A DNA stretch of 8,352 bases from a bacterium (GCA_016873405.1 VGXH01000063.1:1-8352), one strand, 5' to 3'; counted from the first letter of the stretch, positions 1 through 5,947 are shown. Numbers and translations: made by a program. Notes: generated by a model not told the origin, from the letters alone.

Positions 1-639
1 GCCGCGCACGAACGGGTTGGTGGCGCGTTCGCGCCCCACGGTCGTGTCCGGGCCGTGTCCGCAGACGACGATCGTCGCGTCCGGGAGCGCGTAGATGCGC
101 TCCCGGATGCTCTTTTCCAGGGTGGCGTAGTCGCCGCCGGGCAGGTCGGTGCGCCCGACCGAGCCGGCGAACAGGCAATCGCCCACCAGCGCCACGCCCG
201 GCAGCTTGAACATGACCTGGCCGGCGGCGTGGCCCGGGATGTGTTCCACCTCGAGCCAGCCGCCGCCGATCGTCACGCGCGCCCCGTCGACCAGGTCGGG
301 CTGCAATTCCGGGACGGCCGTCGGCGGGAAACCGTACGCCTGCTGGATGAGCGGCATCTGGCGGATCAGCGGCACATCGCCGGGATGGCAGCGCAGGGGA
401 AGACCGAAGGCGCTGCCGACGGCGGCGGCGGCGCCCACGTGATCGAAGTGGCCGTGCGTGGCCACCAGGGCCACCAGCCGGCACCCGCTCTCCCGGACCC
501 AGGCGATCAACCGCTCGGGCTCGTCGCCCGGATCGACCAGCACCGCCTCGCCGGTCGCCGGCGCCGTCAGCAGCACCGCGTTCATCTGCAGCGGGCCGAC
601 CGGCCGCGCTTCCCAGCGGATGTCCAGATCCGGGTCCAT
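1..639 (-). CDS. MBL-fold metallohydrolase, glyoxalase II-like (C-terminus off the window)
   Basis: Reading leftward from the ATG at 639, 213 codons are open to the window edge. The protein has the metallo-beta-lactamase metal-binding set: HGHFDH at residues 62-67 (H62, H64, D66, H67), a PGH at 135-137 (H137), the bridging aspartate in GDC (D154) and CGHG (H195). With GRTDLPGGD at 162-170, this is the layout of the short glyoxalase II-like (YcbL-type) hydrolases of about 205-215 residues, so only a few residues should be missing. Family members are zinc or iron hydrolases, often of thioesters such as S-lactoylglutathione; the long C-terminal substrate domain of true GloB is absent, so the substrate is unknown. 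The ATG follows a GGGAG at about 5 nt. It starts 25 nt after the inositol-3-phosphate synthase stop and is probably co-transcribed with it. Confidence 0.9.
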   Translation of the reverse strand, partial: MDPDLDIRWEARPVGPLQMNAVLLTAPATGEAVLVDPGDEPERLIAWVRESGCRLVALVATHGHFDHVGAAAAVGSAFGLPLRCHPGDVPLIRQMPLIQQAYGFPPTAVPELQPDLVDGARVTIGGGWLEVEHIPGHAAGQVMFKLPGVALVGDCLFAGSVGRTDLPGGDYATLEKSIRERIYALPDATIVVCGHGPDTTVGRERATNPFVRG

Positions 640-664
640 CGCTGCTCCCGGGCGACGCGGCCCG

Positions 665-1993
665 CTACTCCGCCTGGTAGTCCTGCCCGAGATGGGTGAT
701 GACTTCCTCGCCCATCATCCAGCGCAGGGTGTTCTTCATCTTCGTCTGCTGGATGAACAGGTCGTGCTCGGCGTAGAGGCCGGCCGGGCTGGACGGCACC
801 ACCGGGCTCTTGAAATAGAACGACAGCCACTCCTGCACGCCGCCGGGCAGCTTGGCGCGCGCGCCGAGGTCCAGCAGCAGGGCCAGGTCCAGCACGAGCG
901 GCGCGGCCAGGATCGAATCGCGGCAGAGGAAGTCGACCTTGATCTGCATCGGCCGACCGCACCAGCCGAAGATGTCGATGTTGTCCCAGCCTTCCTTGTT
1001 GTCGCCGCGCGGCGGGTAGTAGTTGATCCGCACCTTGTGGTACAGGGTGCCGTAGAGGTCGGGGTACAGATCCGGCTGCAGGATGGCGTCGAGCACTCCG
1101 AGCTTCGTCTCTTCCTTCGACTTGAACGACTCGGGATCGTCCAGCACCTCGCCATCGCGGTTGCCCAGGATGTTCGTCGAGTACCAGCCGGCGACGCCCA
1201 GCTGCCGGGCCTTGAAGGCCGGGGCCAGCACGGTCTTGATGAGCGTCTGACCGGTCTTGAAGTCCTTGCCGCTGACGCCGACGCCGGTGTCGAGCGCCAG
1301 CTTCTCGAGCGCCGGCACGTCGGCGCTCAGGTTGGGCGCCCCGTTGGCGTAGGGCACGCCGGATTTGATGGCGGCATAGGCGTAGATCATCGAGGGCGGG
1401 ATGTCGGGATGGCTCTCGCGCAGACCCTTCTCGAAGGCGGCCAGCGTCTGGTGGACCTCGCCGCGCTGCATGTAGATCTCGGTCGAGCCGCACCAGACCA
1501 TCACCAGGCGGTCGCAGCCGCGGCTCTTCTTGAAGTCCGCCATGTCCTGCATGAGGGCCTCGGCCAGTTCCATCTTGTTGGCGGCCTTCTTGACATGGCT
1601 GCCGCTGAGCTTCTTGACATAGTGCTGGTCGAAGACGGCCTTCATGGGGCGGATGGCTTCGAGTTGGGGGCGGATCGCCTCCAGGAGGTCCTTCTCCAGC
1701 ACCCCGGCCGTGAGCGAGGCCTCGTAGCACGAGACGTCGAAGATGTCCCAGCCGCCGAACTCGAGGTTCTCCAGGGCGGTCAGGGGGACGAAGTCCTTGA
1801 CCAGGGGCTGGCGGTCCTCCGTGCGCTTGCCGAGACGGATGTGCCCCATCTGCGTGGTGCTGCCGATGGGCTTGCGCAGGCCGGCCCGGATCGCGTGCAC
1901 CCCGGCCATGAAGGTGGACGATACCGCGCCCATGCCGGGGGTCAGGACGCCCAGCTTCCCGGTGGCCGGCTGGATCTTGCGCTGCTCAGCCAT
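665..1993 (-). CDS. ino1: Inositol-3-phosphate synthase (myo-inositol-1-phosphate synthase family)
   Basis: 442 residues. The enzyme converts glucose 6-phosphate to 1D-myo-inositol 3-phosphate using tightly bound NAD, in the cytosol. Visible features: an N-terminal Rossmann glycine motif (PGMGAVSS, residues 19-26), GHIRLGKR (50-57), GKDFKTGQT (242-250), the family signature NILGNRDG (274-281) followed by SKEETK (292-297), and DSILAAPLVLDL (359-370). The SKEETK lysines appear to match catalytic lysines of the yeast enzyme (inference). Length lies between the mycobacterial form (about 370) and the eukaryotic form (about 510-530). The ATG at 1993 is chosen because AGGAG lies about 9 nt upstream and the conserved fold starts at residue 12; an in-frame extension to 2308 has no family similarity and would cover the promoter. 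The product could feed inositol lipids or glycans, or osmolytes; the window does not say which. Confidence 0.93.
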   Translation of the reverse strand: MAEQRKIQPATGKLGVLTPGMGAVSSTFMAGVHAIRAGLRKPIGSTTQMGHIRLGKRTEDRQPLVKDFVPLTALENLEFGGWDIFDVSCYEASLTAGVLEKDLLEAIRPQLEAIRPMKAVFDQHYVKKLSGSHVKKAANKMELAEALMQDMADFKKSRGCDRLVMVWCGSTEIYMQRGEVHQTLAAFEKGLRESHPDIPPSMIYAYAAIKSGVPYANGAPNLSADVPALEKLALDTGVGVSGKDFKTGQTLIKTVLAPAFKARQLGVAGWYSTNILGNRDGEVLDDPESFKSKEETKLGVLDAILQPDLYPDLYGTLYHKVRINYYPPRGDNKEGWDNIDIFGWCGRPMQIKVDFLCRDSILAAPLVLDLALLLDLGARAKLPGGVQEWLSFYFKSPVVPSSPAGLYAEHDLFIQQTKMKNTLRWMMGEEVITHLGQDYQAE

Positions 1994-2015
1994 TGCTCTC
2001 GCTCCTCTCGGGTTG

Positions 2016-2034
2016 CCCGGCCCTCGTGGCCGGG
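2016..2034 (-). promoter_or_regulatory. Stem-loop in the ino1 5' leader
   Basis: A perfect 7-bp GC stem (CCCGGCC/GGCCGGG) closes a 5-nt loop. It sits between the candidate -10 box (2043-2048) and the Shine-Dalgarno. If transcription starts near 2036, the hairpin is at the extreme 5' end of the mRNA, where such structures often protect transcripts from 5' decay. No T run follows it in the ino1 direction, so it is not a standard terminator. The stem is seen in the sequence; the role is inferred. Confidence 0.45.
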
Positions 2035-2042
2035 AACGGTTT

Positions 2043-2071
2043 ACGATAGAGGGCCACTCCGGCTTAGGCAA
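2043..2071 (-). promoter_or_regulatory. Candidate sigma-70 promoter of ino1
   Basis: On the minus strand, a TTGCCT -35 (2066-2071, 4 of 6 matches to consensus) and a TATCGT -10 (2043-2048, 4 of 6) are spaced exactly 17 nt. The predicted start near 2036 leaves a leader of about 42 nt before the ino1 ATG at 1993. The region is markedly less GC-rich than the neighbouring genes, which supports a promoter. Confidence 0.5.
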
Positions 2072-2130
2072 AAGGAAATCCTGCCCGGCGTCAGGTTGTT
2101 GATTTTGAATGCCCTTACCTGCGGCCCCGA

Positions 2131-2155
2131 CGCGCGCCCGGGGCCGGGGCGCGCG
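2131..2155. repeat. 9-bp perfect GC inverted repeat between the divergent promoters
   Basis: CGCGCGCCC (2131-2139) and GGGCGCGCG (2147-2155) are exact reverse complements with a 7-nt spacer. The repeat lies upstream of both candidate promoters, so it could be a shared operator or simply an insulating structure. In the minus direction no T run follows it; in the plus direction a G run and then an A tract follow. It is therefore not an intrinsic terminator in either direction. Confidence 0.5.
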
Positions 2156-2190
2156 GGGGGCGGACCACATGAAAAAAATCCATTTGGGGC

Positions 2191-2220
2191 TGGACGAATT
2201 CGCAGCAAAGGTGCTATCAT
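2191..2220 (+). promoter_or_regulatory. Candidate promoter of the rightward glycan genes
   Basis: A TGGACG -35 (2191-2196, 4 of 6) and a TATCAT -10 (2215-2220, 4 of 6) are 18 nt apart. Transcription would start near 2227, giving a leader of about 150 nt before the ATG at 2379. It is preceded by an A-rich tract (2172-2178), the only such run nearby. This is a weaker match than the ino1 or tRNA promoters. Confidence 0.35.
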
Positions 2221-2348
2221 CAGGTTCCCCGGATAAATGCCGGCGGCAGATCGCCCCGAGGGAGCGGCCGCGCGGCGGGATGACCAACGAAGGGACCGCA
2301 TGGAACATCGCTAACGCGTTCTCAGCCTTTCAGGGCCACCTACAACGT

Positions 2349-2364
2349 CTTTGCTTCGGCAAAG
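2349..2364 (+). promoter_or_regulatory. cUUCGg hairpin next to the phosphoglycosyl transferase ribosome binding site
   Basis: CTTTGC (2349-2354) pairs with GCAAAG (2359-2364) around a TTCG loop closed by C-G, the exceptionally stable cUUCGg tetraloop. The Shine-Dalgarno AAAGGGAG (2361-2368) shares its first four bases with the 3' arm, and the ATG follows at 2379. The hairpin could partly hide the site, or could hold the site at a fixed position. No T run follows, so it is not a terminator. Confidence 0.55.
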
Positions 2365-2378
2365 GGAGATAGTGCACC

Positions 2379-3113
2379 ATGAAGGAAGACGCGGCAGCGG
2401 TTGCGGTCGTTGGCGGCGCGTTTGCGGTCGGCACGCCCCGGCTCTTCATTCCCGCGGACACCACGCGTTACTACGGCGGCCAGGGCCGCCTCAAGCGCGG
2501 GCTCGACCTGCTCCTGGCGGGCTTGGCCCTGGCCGCGATGTCGCCCTTGTTCCTGCTTTTCGCGATCCTCATCAGGCGCAGCAGCCCAGGCCCGGTGTTC
2601 TTCGCGCAGGAGCGCCTCGGACGTGACGGCCGCCCGTTCAAGTTCTACAAGTTCCGCTCGATGGTCCACAACAGCGATGACACGATCCACCGCCAGTTCG
2701 CTGCGATGTTCATCGCCGGCGACGAGAGCGGCTGCGCCGCCTCCAACGCGGGCGAGAAGGTCTTCAAGCTCAAGCGCGATCCGCGCATCACGCCGATCGG
2801 CGCCTTCCTGCGCCGGACCAGCCTCGACGAGCTGCCGCAGCTGATCAACATCGTCAAGGGCGAGATGTCGCTGGTGGGCCCGCGCCCCCCCATCGCCTAC
2901 GAGATCGAAAGCTACCAGCCGTGGCACATGGAGCGGCTGAAGGCCGTCCCCGGCCTGACCGGCCTGTGGCAGATCTCCGGCCGCAGCTCGGTCAGCTTCG
3001 ACGACATGGTCCGCCTGGACATCCGCTACATCAACGAGTGGTCGTTCCGGCGCGACCTGGCCATCATCGCCAGGACCGTCCCGGTCGTCCTGCGGGGCAC
3101 CGGGGGGTACTGA
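2379..3113 (+). CDS. Initiating phosphoglycosyl transferase (bacterial sugar transferase, PF02397)
   Basis: 244 residues. This family moves a phospho-sugar from a nucleotide sugar to undecaprenyl phosphate at the cytosolic face of the inner membrane, the first step in building a lipid-linked glycan. After about 37 variable residues comes KRGLDLL, then one hydrophobic segment (about 41-65) with a Ser-Pro break (55-56), as in the re-entrant helix of monotopic members. Next are SPGPVFFAQERLGRDG (69-84), FKFYKFRSM (87-95), the catalytic Asp-Glu pair in LDELPQL (D150, E151), SLVGPRP (164-170) and PGLTGLWQISGR (191-202). The extra N-terminal membrane helices of WcaJ-type enzymes are absent, so this is the short form. 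The sugar cannot be read from sequence. The start has GGGAG 10 nt upstream, preceded by a stable hairpin. It is the first gene of the rightward glycan group. Confidence 0.93.
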   Translation: MKEDAAAVAVVGGAFAVGTPRLFIPADTTRYYGGQGRLKRGLDLLLAGLALAAMSPLFLLFAILIRRSSPGPVFFAQERLGRDGRPFKFYKFRSMVHNSDDTIHRQFAAMFIAGDESGCAASNAGEKVFKLKRDPRITPIGAFLRRTSLDELPQLINIVKGEMSLVGPRPPIAYEIESYQPWHMERLKAVPGLTGLWQISGRSSVSFDDMVRLDIRYINEWSFRRDLAIIARTVPVVLRGTGGY

Positions 3114-3264
3114 TCCGCCCGCTGCGGCCGGGCGCGACCAGCGCTTGACCGCCGGCGGGATGCGGTCCAATCTGCTTGGGGAATCGGGTCCACGAACGGC
3201 CGGTCGATGCGCGCTCGCCCCGCGGGGGCCGGCGTCCGCGACCGCGCAAGGAAGGCGGGCGGGC

Positions 3265-4290
3265 ATGATCAAGTTGGGTGTCATCGGCTGCGGCTACTGG
3301 GGACCGAACCTGATCCGCAACTTCGCGGCGCAGCAGGGGGCCCAGCTGGCGTATATCTCCGACGTGGACGAGAAGCGCCTGAATCACGTCGGGCTGCTCT
3401 ACCCGCAGGCGAAGAAGGTCCGCAACCACCGCGAGATGCTCGAGGATCCGGAGGTGCAGGCGGTCGTCGTGGCGACGCCGATGTCCACGCACTTCCCGCT
3501 CGGGCGCGAAGTCCTCGAGTCGGGCAAGCACCTCTTCCTCGAGAAGCCCATGGCCACGACCGGCGCCGACTGCCGGACGCTCAACCGCCTGGCCCGCGAG
3601 CGCGGCCTGCAGTTGATGGTCGGGCACACCTTCATCTTCACGCCGGCGGTGCGGAAGATCAAGACCCTGATGGAAGCCGGCGAGCTGGGCGAGATCTACT
3701 ACGTCAACATCTCCCGCGTGAACCTGGGCATCTTCCAGAAGGACGCGAACGTCGTCTGGGATCTGGCCCCGCACGACGTGGCGATGCTGAACCACCTCTT
3801 CGGCGCCGATCCGGTGTCGGTCAGCGCCCTCGGGCATTGCTACGTGCAGAAGGAACTGGGCATCGAGGACGTGGCCTTCGTCACGCTCGAGTACCCCGGC
3901 GGACGGCTCGTGCACATCCATGTCAGCTGGCTGGACCCGAACAAGATCCGCCTCTGCACGTTCGTGGGCAGCCGCAAGATGCTGGTCTACGACGACGTCT
4001 CGCCGGCGGAGAAGATCCGCGTCTACGACAAGGGCGTGGACGTGCAGCCGCATTACGAGAACTTCGGCGAGTTCCAGCTGCTGTACCGCTCGGGCGACGT
4101 GTTCATCCCGCGCCTGGACACGGTCGAGCCGCTCAAGGCCGAGACGGCGCACTTCCTGGACCTGATCCGGGGCACCGCGACGCCGCTGAGCTCCGGCGAG
4201 CACGGCCTGCGCGTGGTGCAGGTGCTGGGGGGCGCCTGCCGCTCGATGAAGGAGAGCGGACGGCGCATCGACCTGAGTTACGACGCCTGA
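3265..4290 (+). CDS. Gfo/Idh/MocA-family NAD(P)-dependent sugar dehydrogenase
   Basis: 341 residues. The family oxidises or reduces sugar hydroxyls, often on nucleotide sugars in glycan loci (for example WlbA/WbpB-type 3-dehydrogenases). The N-terminal Rossmann fold begins at residue 2 with VIGCGYWGPN (6-15); VATPMSTH (69-76), the EKP signature (93-95) and GHTF (120-123) follow. WDLAPHD (165-171) carries the likely catalytic Asp/His region. The ATG at 3265 has AAGGAAGG 9 nt upstream; an in-frame TTG at 3145 would add 40 residues without family similarity. The 150-nt gap behind the previous gene has small GC hairpins (3117-3133, 3217-3229) and a TTGACC (3145-3150) without a good -10 box. The stop codon lies in the first unit of a 12-bp tandem repeat. 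The exact substrate is unknown; nucleotide-sugar modification is inferred from family and neighbours. Confidence 0.9.
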   Translation: MIKLGVIGCGYWGPNLIRNFAAQQGAQLAYISDVDEKRLNHVGLLYPQAKKVRNHREMLEDPEVQAVVVATPMSTHFPLGREVLESGKHLFLEKPMATTGADCRTLNRLARERGLQLMVGHTFIFTPAVRKIKTLMEAGELGEIYYVNISRVNLGIFQKDANVVWDLAPHDVAMLNHLFGADPVSVSALGHCYVQKELGIEDVAFVTLEYPGGRLVHIHVSWLDPNKIRLCTFVGSRKMLVYDDVSPAEKIRVYDKGVDVQPHYENFGEFQLLYRSGDVFIPRLDTVEPLKAETAHFLDLIRGTATPLSSGEHGLRVVQVLGGACRSMKESGRRIDLSYDA

Positions 4291-4365
4291 CTTGACGCCT
4301 GGCCTGACGCCTGACGTGACGCCTGACGTGACGCCTGACGTGACGCCTGGCTTGACGCCCGGCCT
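4282..4365 (+). repeat. Seven tandem 12-bp repeats, unit GACGCCTGACGT
   Basis: Seven head-to-tail units start at 4282, 4294, 4306, 4318, 4330, 4342 and 4354. Units 3, 4 and 5 are identical (GACGCCTGACGT); the others differ at one to three positions, with GG replacing GA or TT/CT replacing GT. Unit 1 contains the last codons of the dehydrogenase (GAC GCC TGA), so the array looks like a serial duplication of that gene end. The period is a multiple of three, so units 3-5 keep the same in-frame TGA stop, while the frame of the next gene reads TPDV/TPGL repeats. The array fills most of the gap before the GT4 gene. Confidence 0.9.
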
Positions 4366-4387
4366 GGGCGCGAACGGGGGGACGCGC

Positions 4388-5551
4388 GTGCCGGAGGGAC
4401 TGGTCCGCGTCGCCATGATCGGCCAGAAGGGCTACCCGCCCGTGCATGGCGGGATCGAACGCCACGTGGCCGAACTGGCGGCGCGCCTGCCGGCCCACGG
4501 CTTCGCGGTGGACATCTACAGCCGCCCGCACTACAGCGCGCTGGATGGCGATTCGGGGTTGCCCGGGGTCGCCGTCCGGCGCGTCGGCTCGATCCCCACC
4601 AAGCACCTCGACGCCATCAGCCACACCCTGGCCTGCACGCTGGACGCGCTGCGGCGGCCGGCGCCGATCGTGCACTACCATGCGCTCGGCCCGGGCCTCC
4701 TGGCCGGCGTCGCGCGCCGGCTCGGCCGGCGGCGGACGGTGGTCACCGTGCACGGCCTGGACTGGCAGCGCGCGAAATGGGGCCCGGTCGCGCGCGCGGT
4801 GCTGCGGCTGGGCGAGGTCGCCAGCGCGGCTCTGCCGGACCGCACGATCGTCGTCTCGCGGGCCCTGGCCGAGCACTACCGGACGGCCCACGGCCGCGCG
4901 GCCCGCTACATCCCGAACGGGATCGACATCCCGCCGGAGCCGACTGCGGAACGGCGCGCCGCGGCGCGGGAACGCCGGCTGCGTCTGGGGATCGGGGGGC
5001 CCTACGCGCTGTTCGTCGCGCGCCTCGTGCCCGAGAAGGGCTGCCACCTGCTCCTGGAAGCCTGGCGGCTGCTCCCGGACGCGCTGCGCGCGTCGCACCA
5101 ACTGGTCGTCGCCGGCGGAGCTGGATTCACCGACGGCTATGCGGAGCGTCTGCGACGTGACGCCGGGACGGGGTCCGTGTTCACGGGCTATGTGCACGGG
5201 GAGGACCTGGCCGCCCTCTACGAGGGCGCGGCCGTGATGGTGCTGCCCTCGACCCTGGAGGGTCTGTCGATCACGCTGCTGGAGGCGATGGGCCACGGGC
5301 GCTGCTGCCTGGTCAGCGACATCCCGCCGAACGTCGAGGCGGGCGGCGGTTGCGTGGCCACCTTCCGCAGCGGTGAGACGGCCGACCTGGCGCGCGAACT
5401 GGCCGCGCTCCTGGGGGACCCCGCGCGCCGGGACGAGCTCGGGAACGCGGCCCGACGGCACGTTCGCGACGCCTACGACTGGGACCAGGTGGCGGCGCAA
5501 ACGGCCGCCCTCTACCGCGAGTTGCTGGGTGGAGGTCGAGAATCGATTTGA
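4388..5551 (+). CDS. Family 4 glycosyltransferase (GT-B fold)
   Basis: 387 residues from the chosen GTG. GT4 enzymes move a sugar from a nucleotide donor to a growing glycan, usually with retention, at the cytosolic membrane face. Visible features: an N-terminal GQKGYPPVHGGIERHV loop (about 12-27) typical of GT-B acceptor domains, TVHGLDWQRAKWG (120-132), IPNGID (175-180), FVARLVPEKG (209-218) opening the donor-binding domain, and the EX7E motif in EGLSITLLE (E291, E299). There is no signal peptide or membrane helix. The GTG at 4388 has GGGGGGA 6 nt upstream; an ATG at 4415 is a possible alternative (378 residues). The same frame is open back to a TTG at 4292, which would add TPDV/TPGL repeats from the 12-bp array, but no Shine-Dalgarno supports that. 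Its stop codon lies inside the -35 box of the tRNA-Gly promoter. Donor and acceptor are unknown. Confidence 0.9.
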   Translation: MPEGLVRVAMIGQKGYPPVHGGIERHVAELAARLPAHGFAVDIYSRPHYSALDGDSGLPGVAVRRVGSIPTKHLDAISHTLACTLDALRRPAPIVHYHALGPGLLAGVARRLGRRRTVVTVHGLDWQRAKWGPVARAVLRLGEVASAALPDRTIVVSRALAEHYRTAHGRAARYIPNGIDIPPEPTAERRAAARERRLRLGIGGPYALFVARLVPEKGCHLLLEAWRLLPDALRASHQLVVAGGAGFTDGYAERLRRDAGTGSVFTGYVHGEDLAALYEGAAVMVLPSTLEGLSITLLEAMGHGRCCLVSDIPPNVEAGGGCVATFRSGETADLARELAALLGDPARRDELGNAARRHVRDAYDWDQVAAQTAALYRELLGGGRESI

Positions 5552-5576
5552 CAAGGGGCCGGCAGGCTATTATCTG
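5548..5576 (+). promoter_or_regulatory. Promoter of tRNA-Gly
   Basis: An exact TTGACA -35 box (5548-5553) overlaps the TGA stop (5549-5551) of the upstream glycosyltransferase. Two -10 readings are possible: TATTAT (5568-5573, 5 of 6) at a short 14-nt spacing, or TATCTG (5571-5576, 3 of 6) at 17 nt. A GC-rich stretch (GCGCC, 5581-5585) follows, as in stringently controlled stable-RNA promoters. The leader to the tRNA would be only about 10 nt. Confidence 0.65.
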
Positions 5577-5591
5577 TACTGCGCCTTGCGA

Positions 5592-5667
<76 letters not shown>

Positions 5668-5678
5668 TCGATCTGCCG

Positions 5679-5704
5679 CGGGGAGGACCACAGGGTCCTC
5701 CCCG
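5679..5704 (+). terminator. Terminator-like hairpin after tRNA-Gly, without a T run
   Basis: CGGGGAGGACC (5679-5689) pairs perfectly with GGTCCTCCCCG (5694-5704) around an ACAG loop, an 11-bp stem starting 12 nt after the tRNA CCA end. The bases after it (TCGCGTCC) lack the T run of a classical intrinsic terminator. It may act as a T-poor terminator, as reported for some GC-rich bacteria, or as a 3' barrier for tRNA trimming. The stem is certain; the role is inferred. Confidence 0.6.
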
Positions 5705-5754
5705 TCGCGTCCGGGGGCGGCGCGGGCGCGGCGGTCCGGAATCCGCCGGTCCGG

Positions 5755-5783
5755 TTGACACGGTCGGCGCCAGCGGACATACT
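5755..5783 (+). promoter_or_regulatory. Promoter of tRNA-Cys
   Basis: An exact TTGACA -35 (5755-5760) and CATACT -10 (5778-5783, 4 of 6) are separated by 17 nt. Transcription would begin near 5790, about 7 nt before the tRNA. The hairpin behind tRNA-Gly lies upstream of it, consistent with an independent transcription unit. Confidence 0.7.
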
Positions 5784-5796
5784 TGCCCGCTACGGA

Positions 5797-5871
5797 GGCG
5801 GCATAGCCAAGAGGCTAAGGCGACGGTCTGCAAAACCGTTATCCCCGGTTCGAGTCCGGGTGCCGCCTCCA
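5797..5871 (+). tRNA. tRNA-Cys(GCA)
   Basis: 75 nt with encoded CCA (5869-5871). The acceptor stem pairs GGCGGCA (5797-5803) with TGCCGCC (5861-5867), with U as discriminator, the identity base expected for tRNA-Cys. The D stem is the short GCC/GGC. The anticodon stem ACGGT/ACCGT closes CTGCAAA with anticodon GCA at 5830-5832. The T stem CCCGG/CCGGG holds TTCGAGT. Confidence 0.97.
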
Positions 5872-5879
5872 TCCGAACC

Positions 5880-5902
5880 ACGGCCCCCGGGGGCCGTTTT
5901 TT
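5880..5902 (+). terminator. Rho-independent terminator after tRNA-Cys
   Basis: An 18-nt perfect palindrome (5880-5896 plus the first T at 5897; arms ACGGCCC and GGGCCGT around a CCGG loop) is followed directly by six T (5897-5902). It starts 9 nt after the tRNA-Cys CCA end. This is the only classical intrinsic terminator I see in the window, and it separates the Cys unit from the Leu unit. Confidence 0.9.
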
Positions 5903-5947
5903 CGTGCCCGGCGCGGAGGTCCCGCCACGCGCCCGCCGGCCCGGCGA

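Larger units (their letters stand above)
1994..2378. other. Divergent intergenic control region
   Basis: These 385 bases separate ino1 (leftward) from the phosphoglycosyl transferase gene (rightward). From left to right they hold the ino1 Shine-Dalgarno and leader hairpin, the ino1 promoter, a GC inverted repeat (2131-2155), a candidate rightward promoter (2191-2220), and a long rightward leader ending in a TTCG-loop hairpin beside the next Shine-Dalgarno. Reading frames crossing the region use A- or T-ending codons (as in 2169-2220) unlike the GC-ending codons of the neighbouring genes, so I treat the region as non-coding. I compared it by eye with the c-di-GMP riboswitch consensus and the JUMPstart/ops element and saw no match. 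Confidence 0.6.

Noticed and set aside
458..2236. Plus-strand 592-codon ORF opposite ino1 and the MBL hydrolase
   Set aside because: It is antisense to two well-supported genes and has a composition typical of reverse-strand shadows.
2169..2372. 67-codon ORF starting MKKIHLGLDEF in the divergent region
   Set aside because: Its codons are mostly A- or T-ending in the first third, unlike the neighbouring genes, and it runs through the candidate promoter and GC-rich leader. Only the last 30 codons are kept as a low-interest leader candidate.
3145..3173. TTGACC as a -35 box for the dehydrogenase gene
   Set aside because: At 17 nt the -10 position reads CAATCT, with only two consensus matches, and no better box was found at 16 or 18 nt.
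4282..4365. The 12-bp repeats as a CRISPR array
   Set aside because: The units are directly abutting with no spacers and far too short for CRISPR repeats, and no cas gene is present.
4292..4387. N-terminal TPDV/TPGL repeat extension of the first GT4 protein
   Set aside because: The only starts are TTG or GTG codons inside the 12-bp repeats with no Shine-Dalgarno, whereas the GTG at 4388 has GGGGGGA at good spacing and the GT-B domain starts soon after.
4133..5554. Minus-strand 473-codon ORF opposite the GT4 gene
   Set aside because: It is arginine-, glutamine- and alanine-rich with no recognisable motifs, while the plus strand encodes a clear GT4 protein. It is a shadow of GC3-rich coding sequence.
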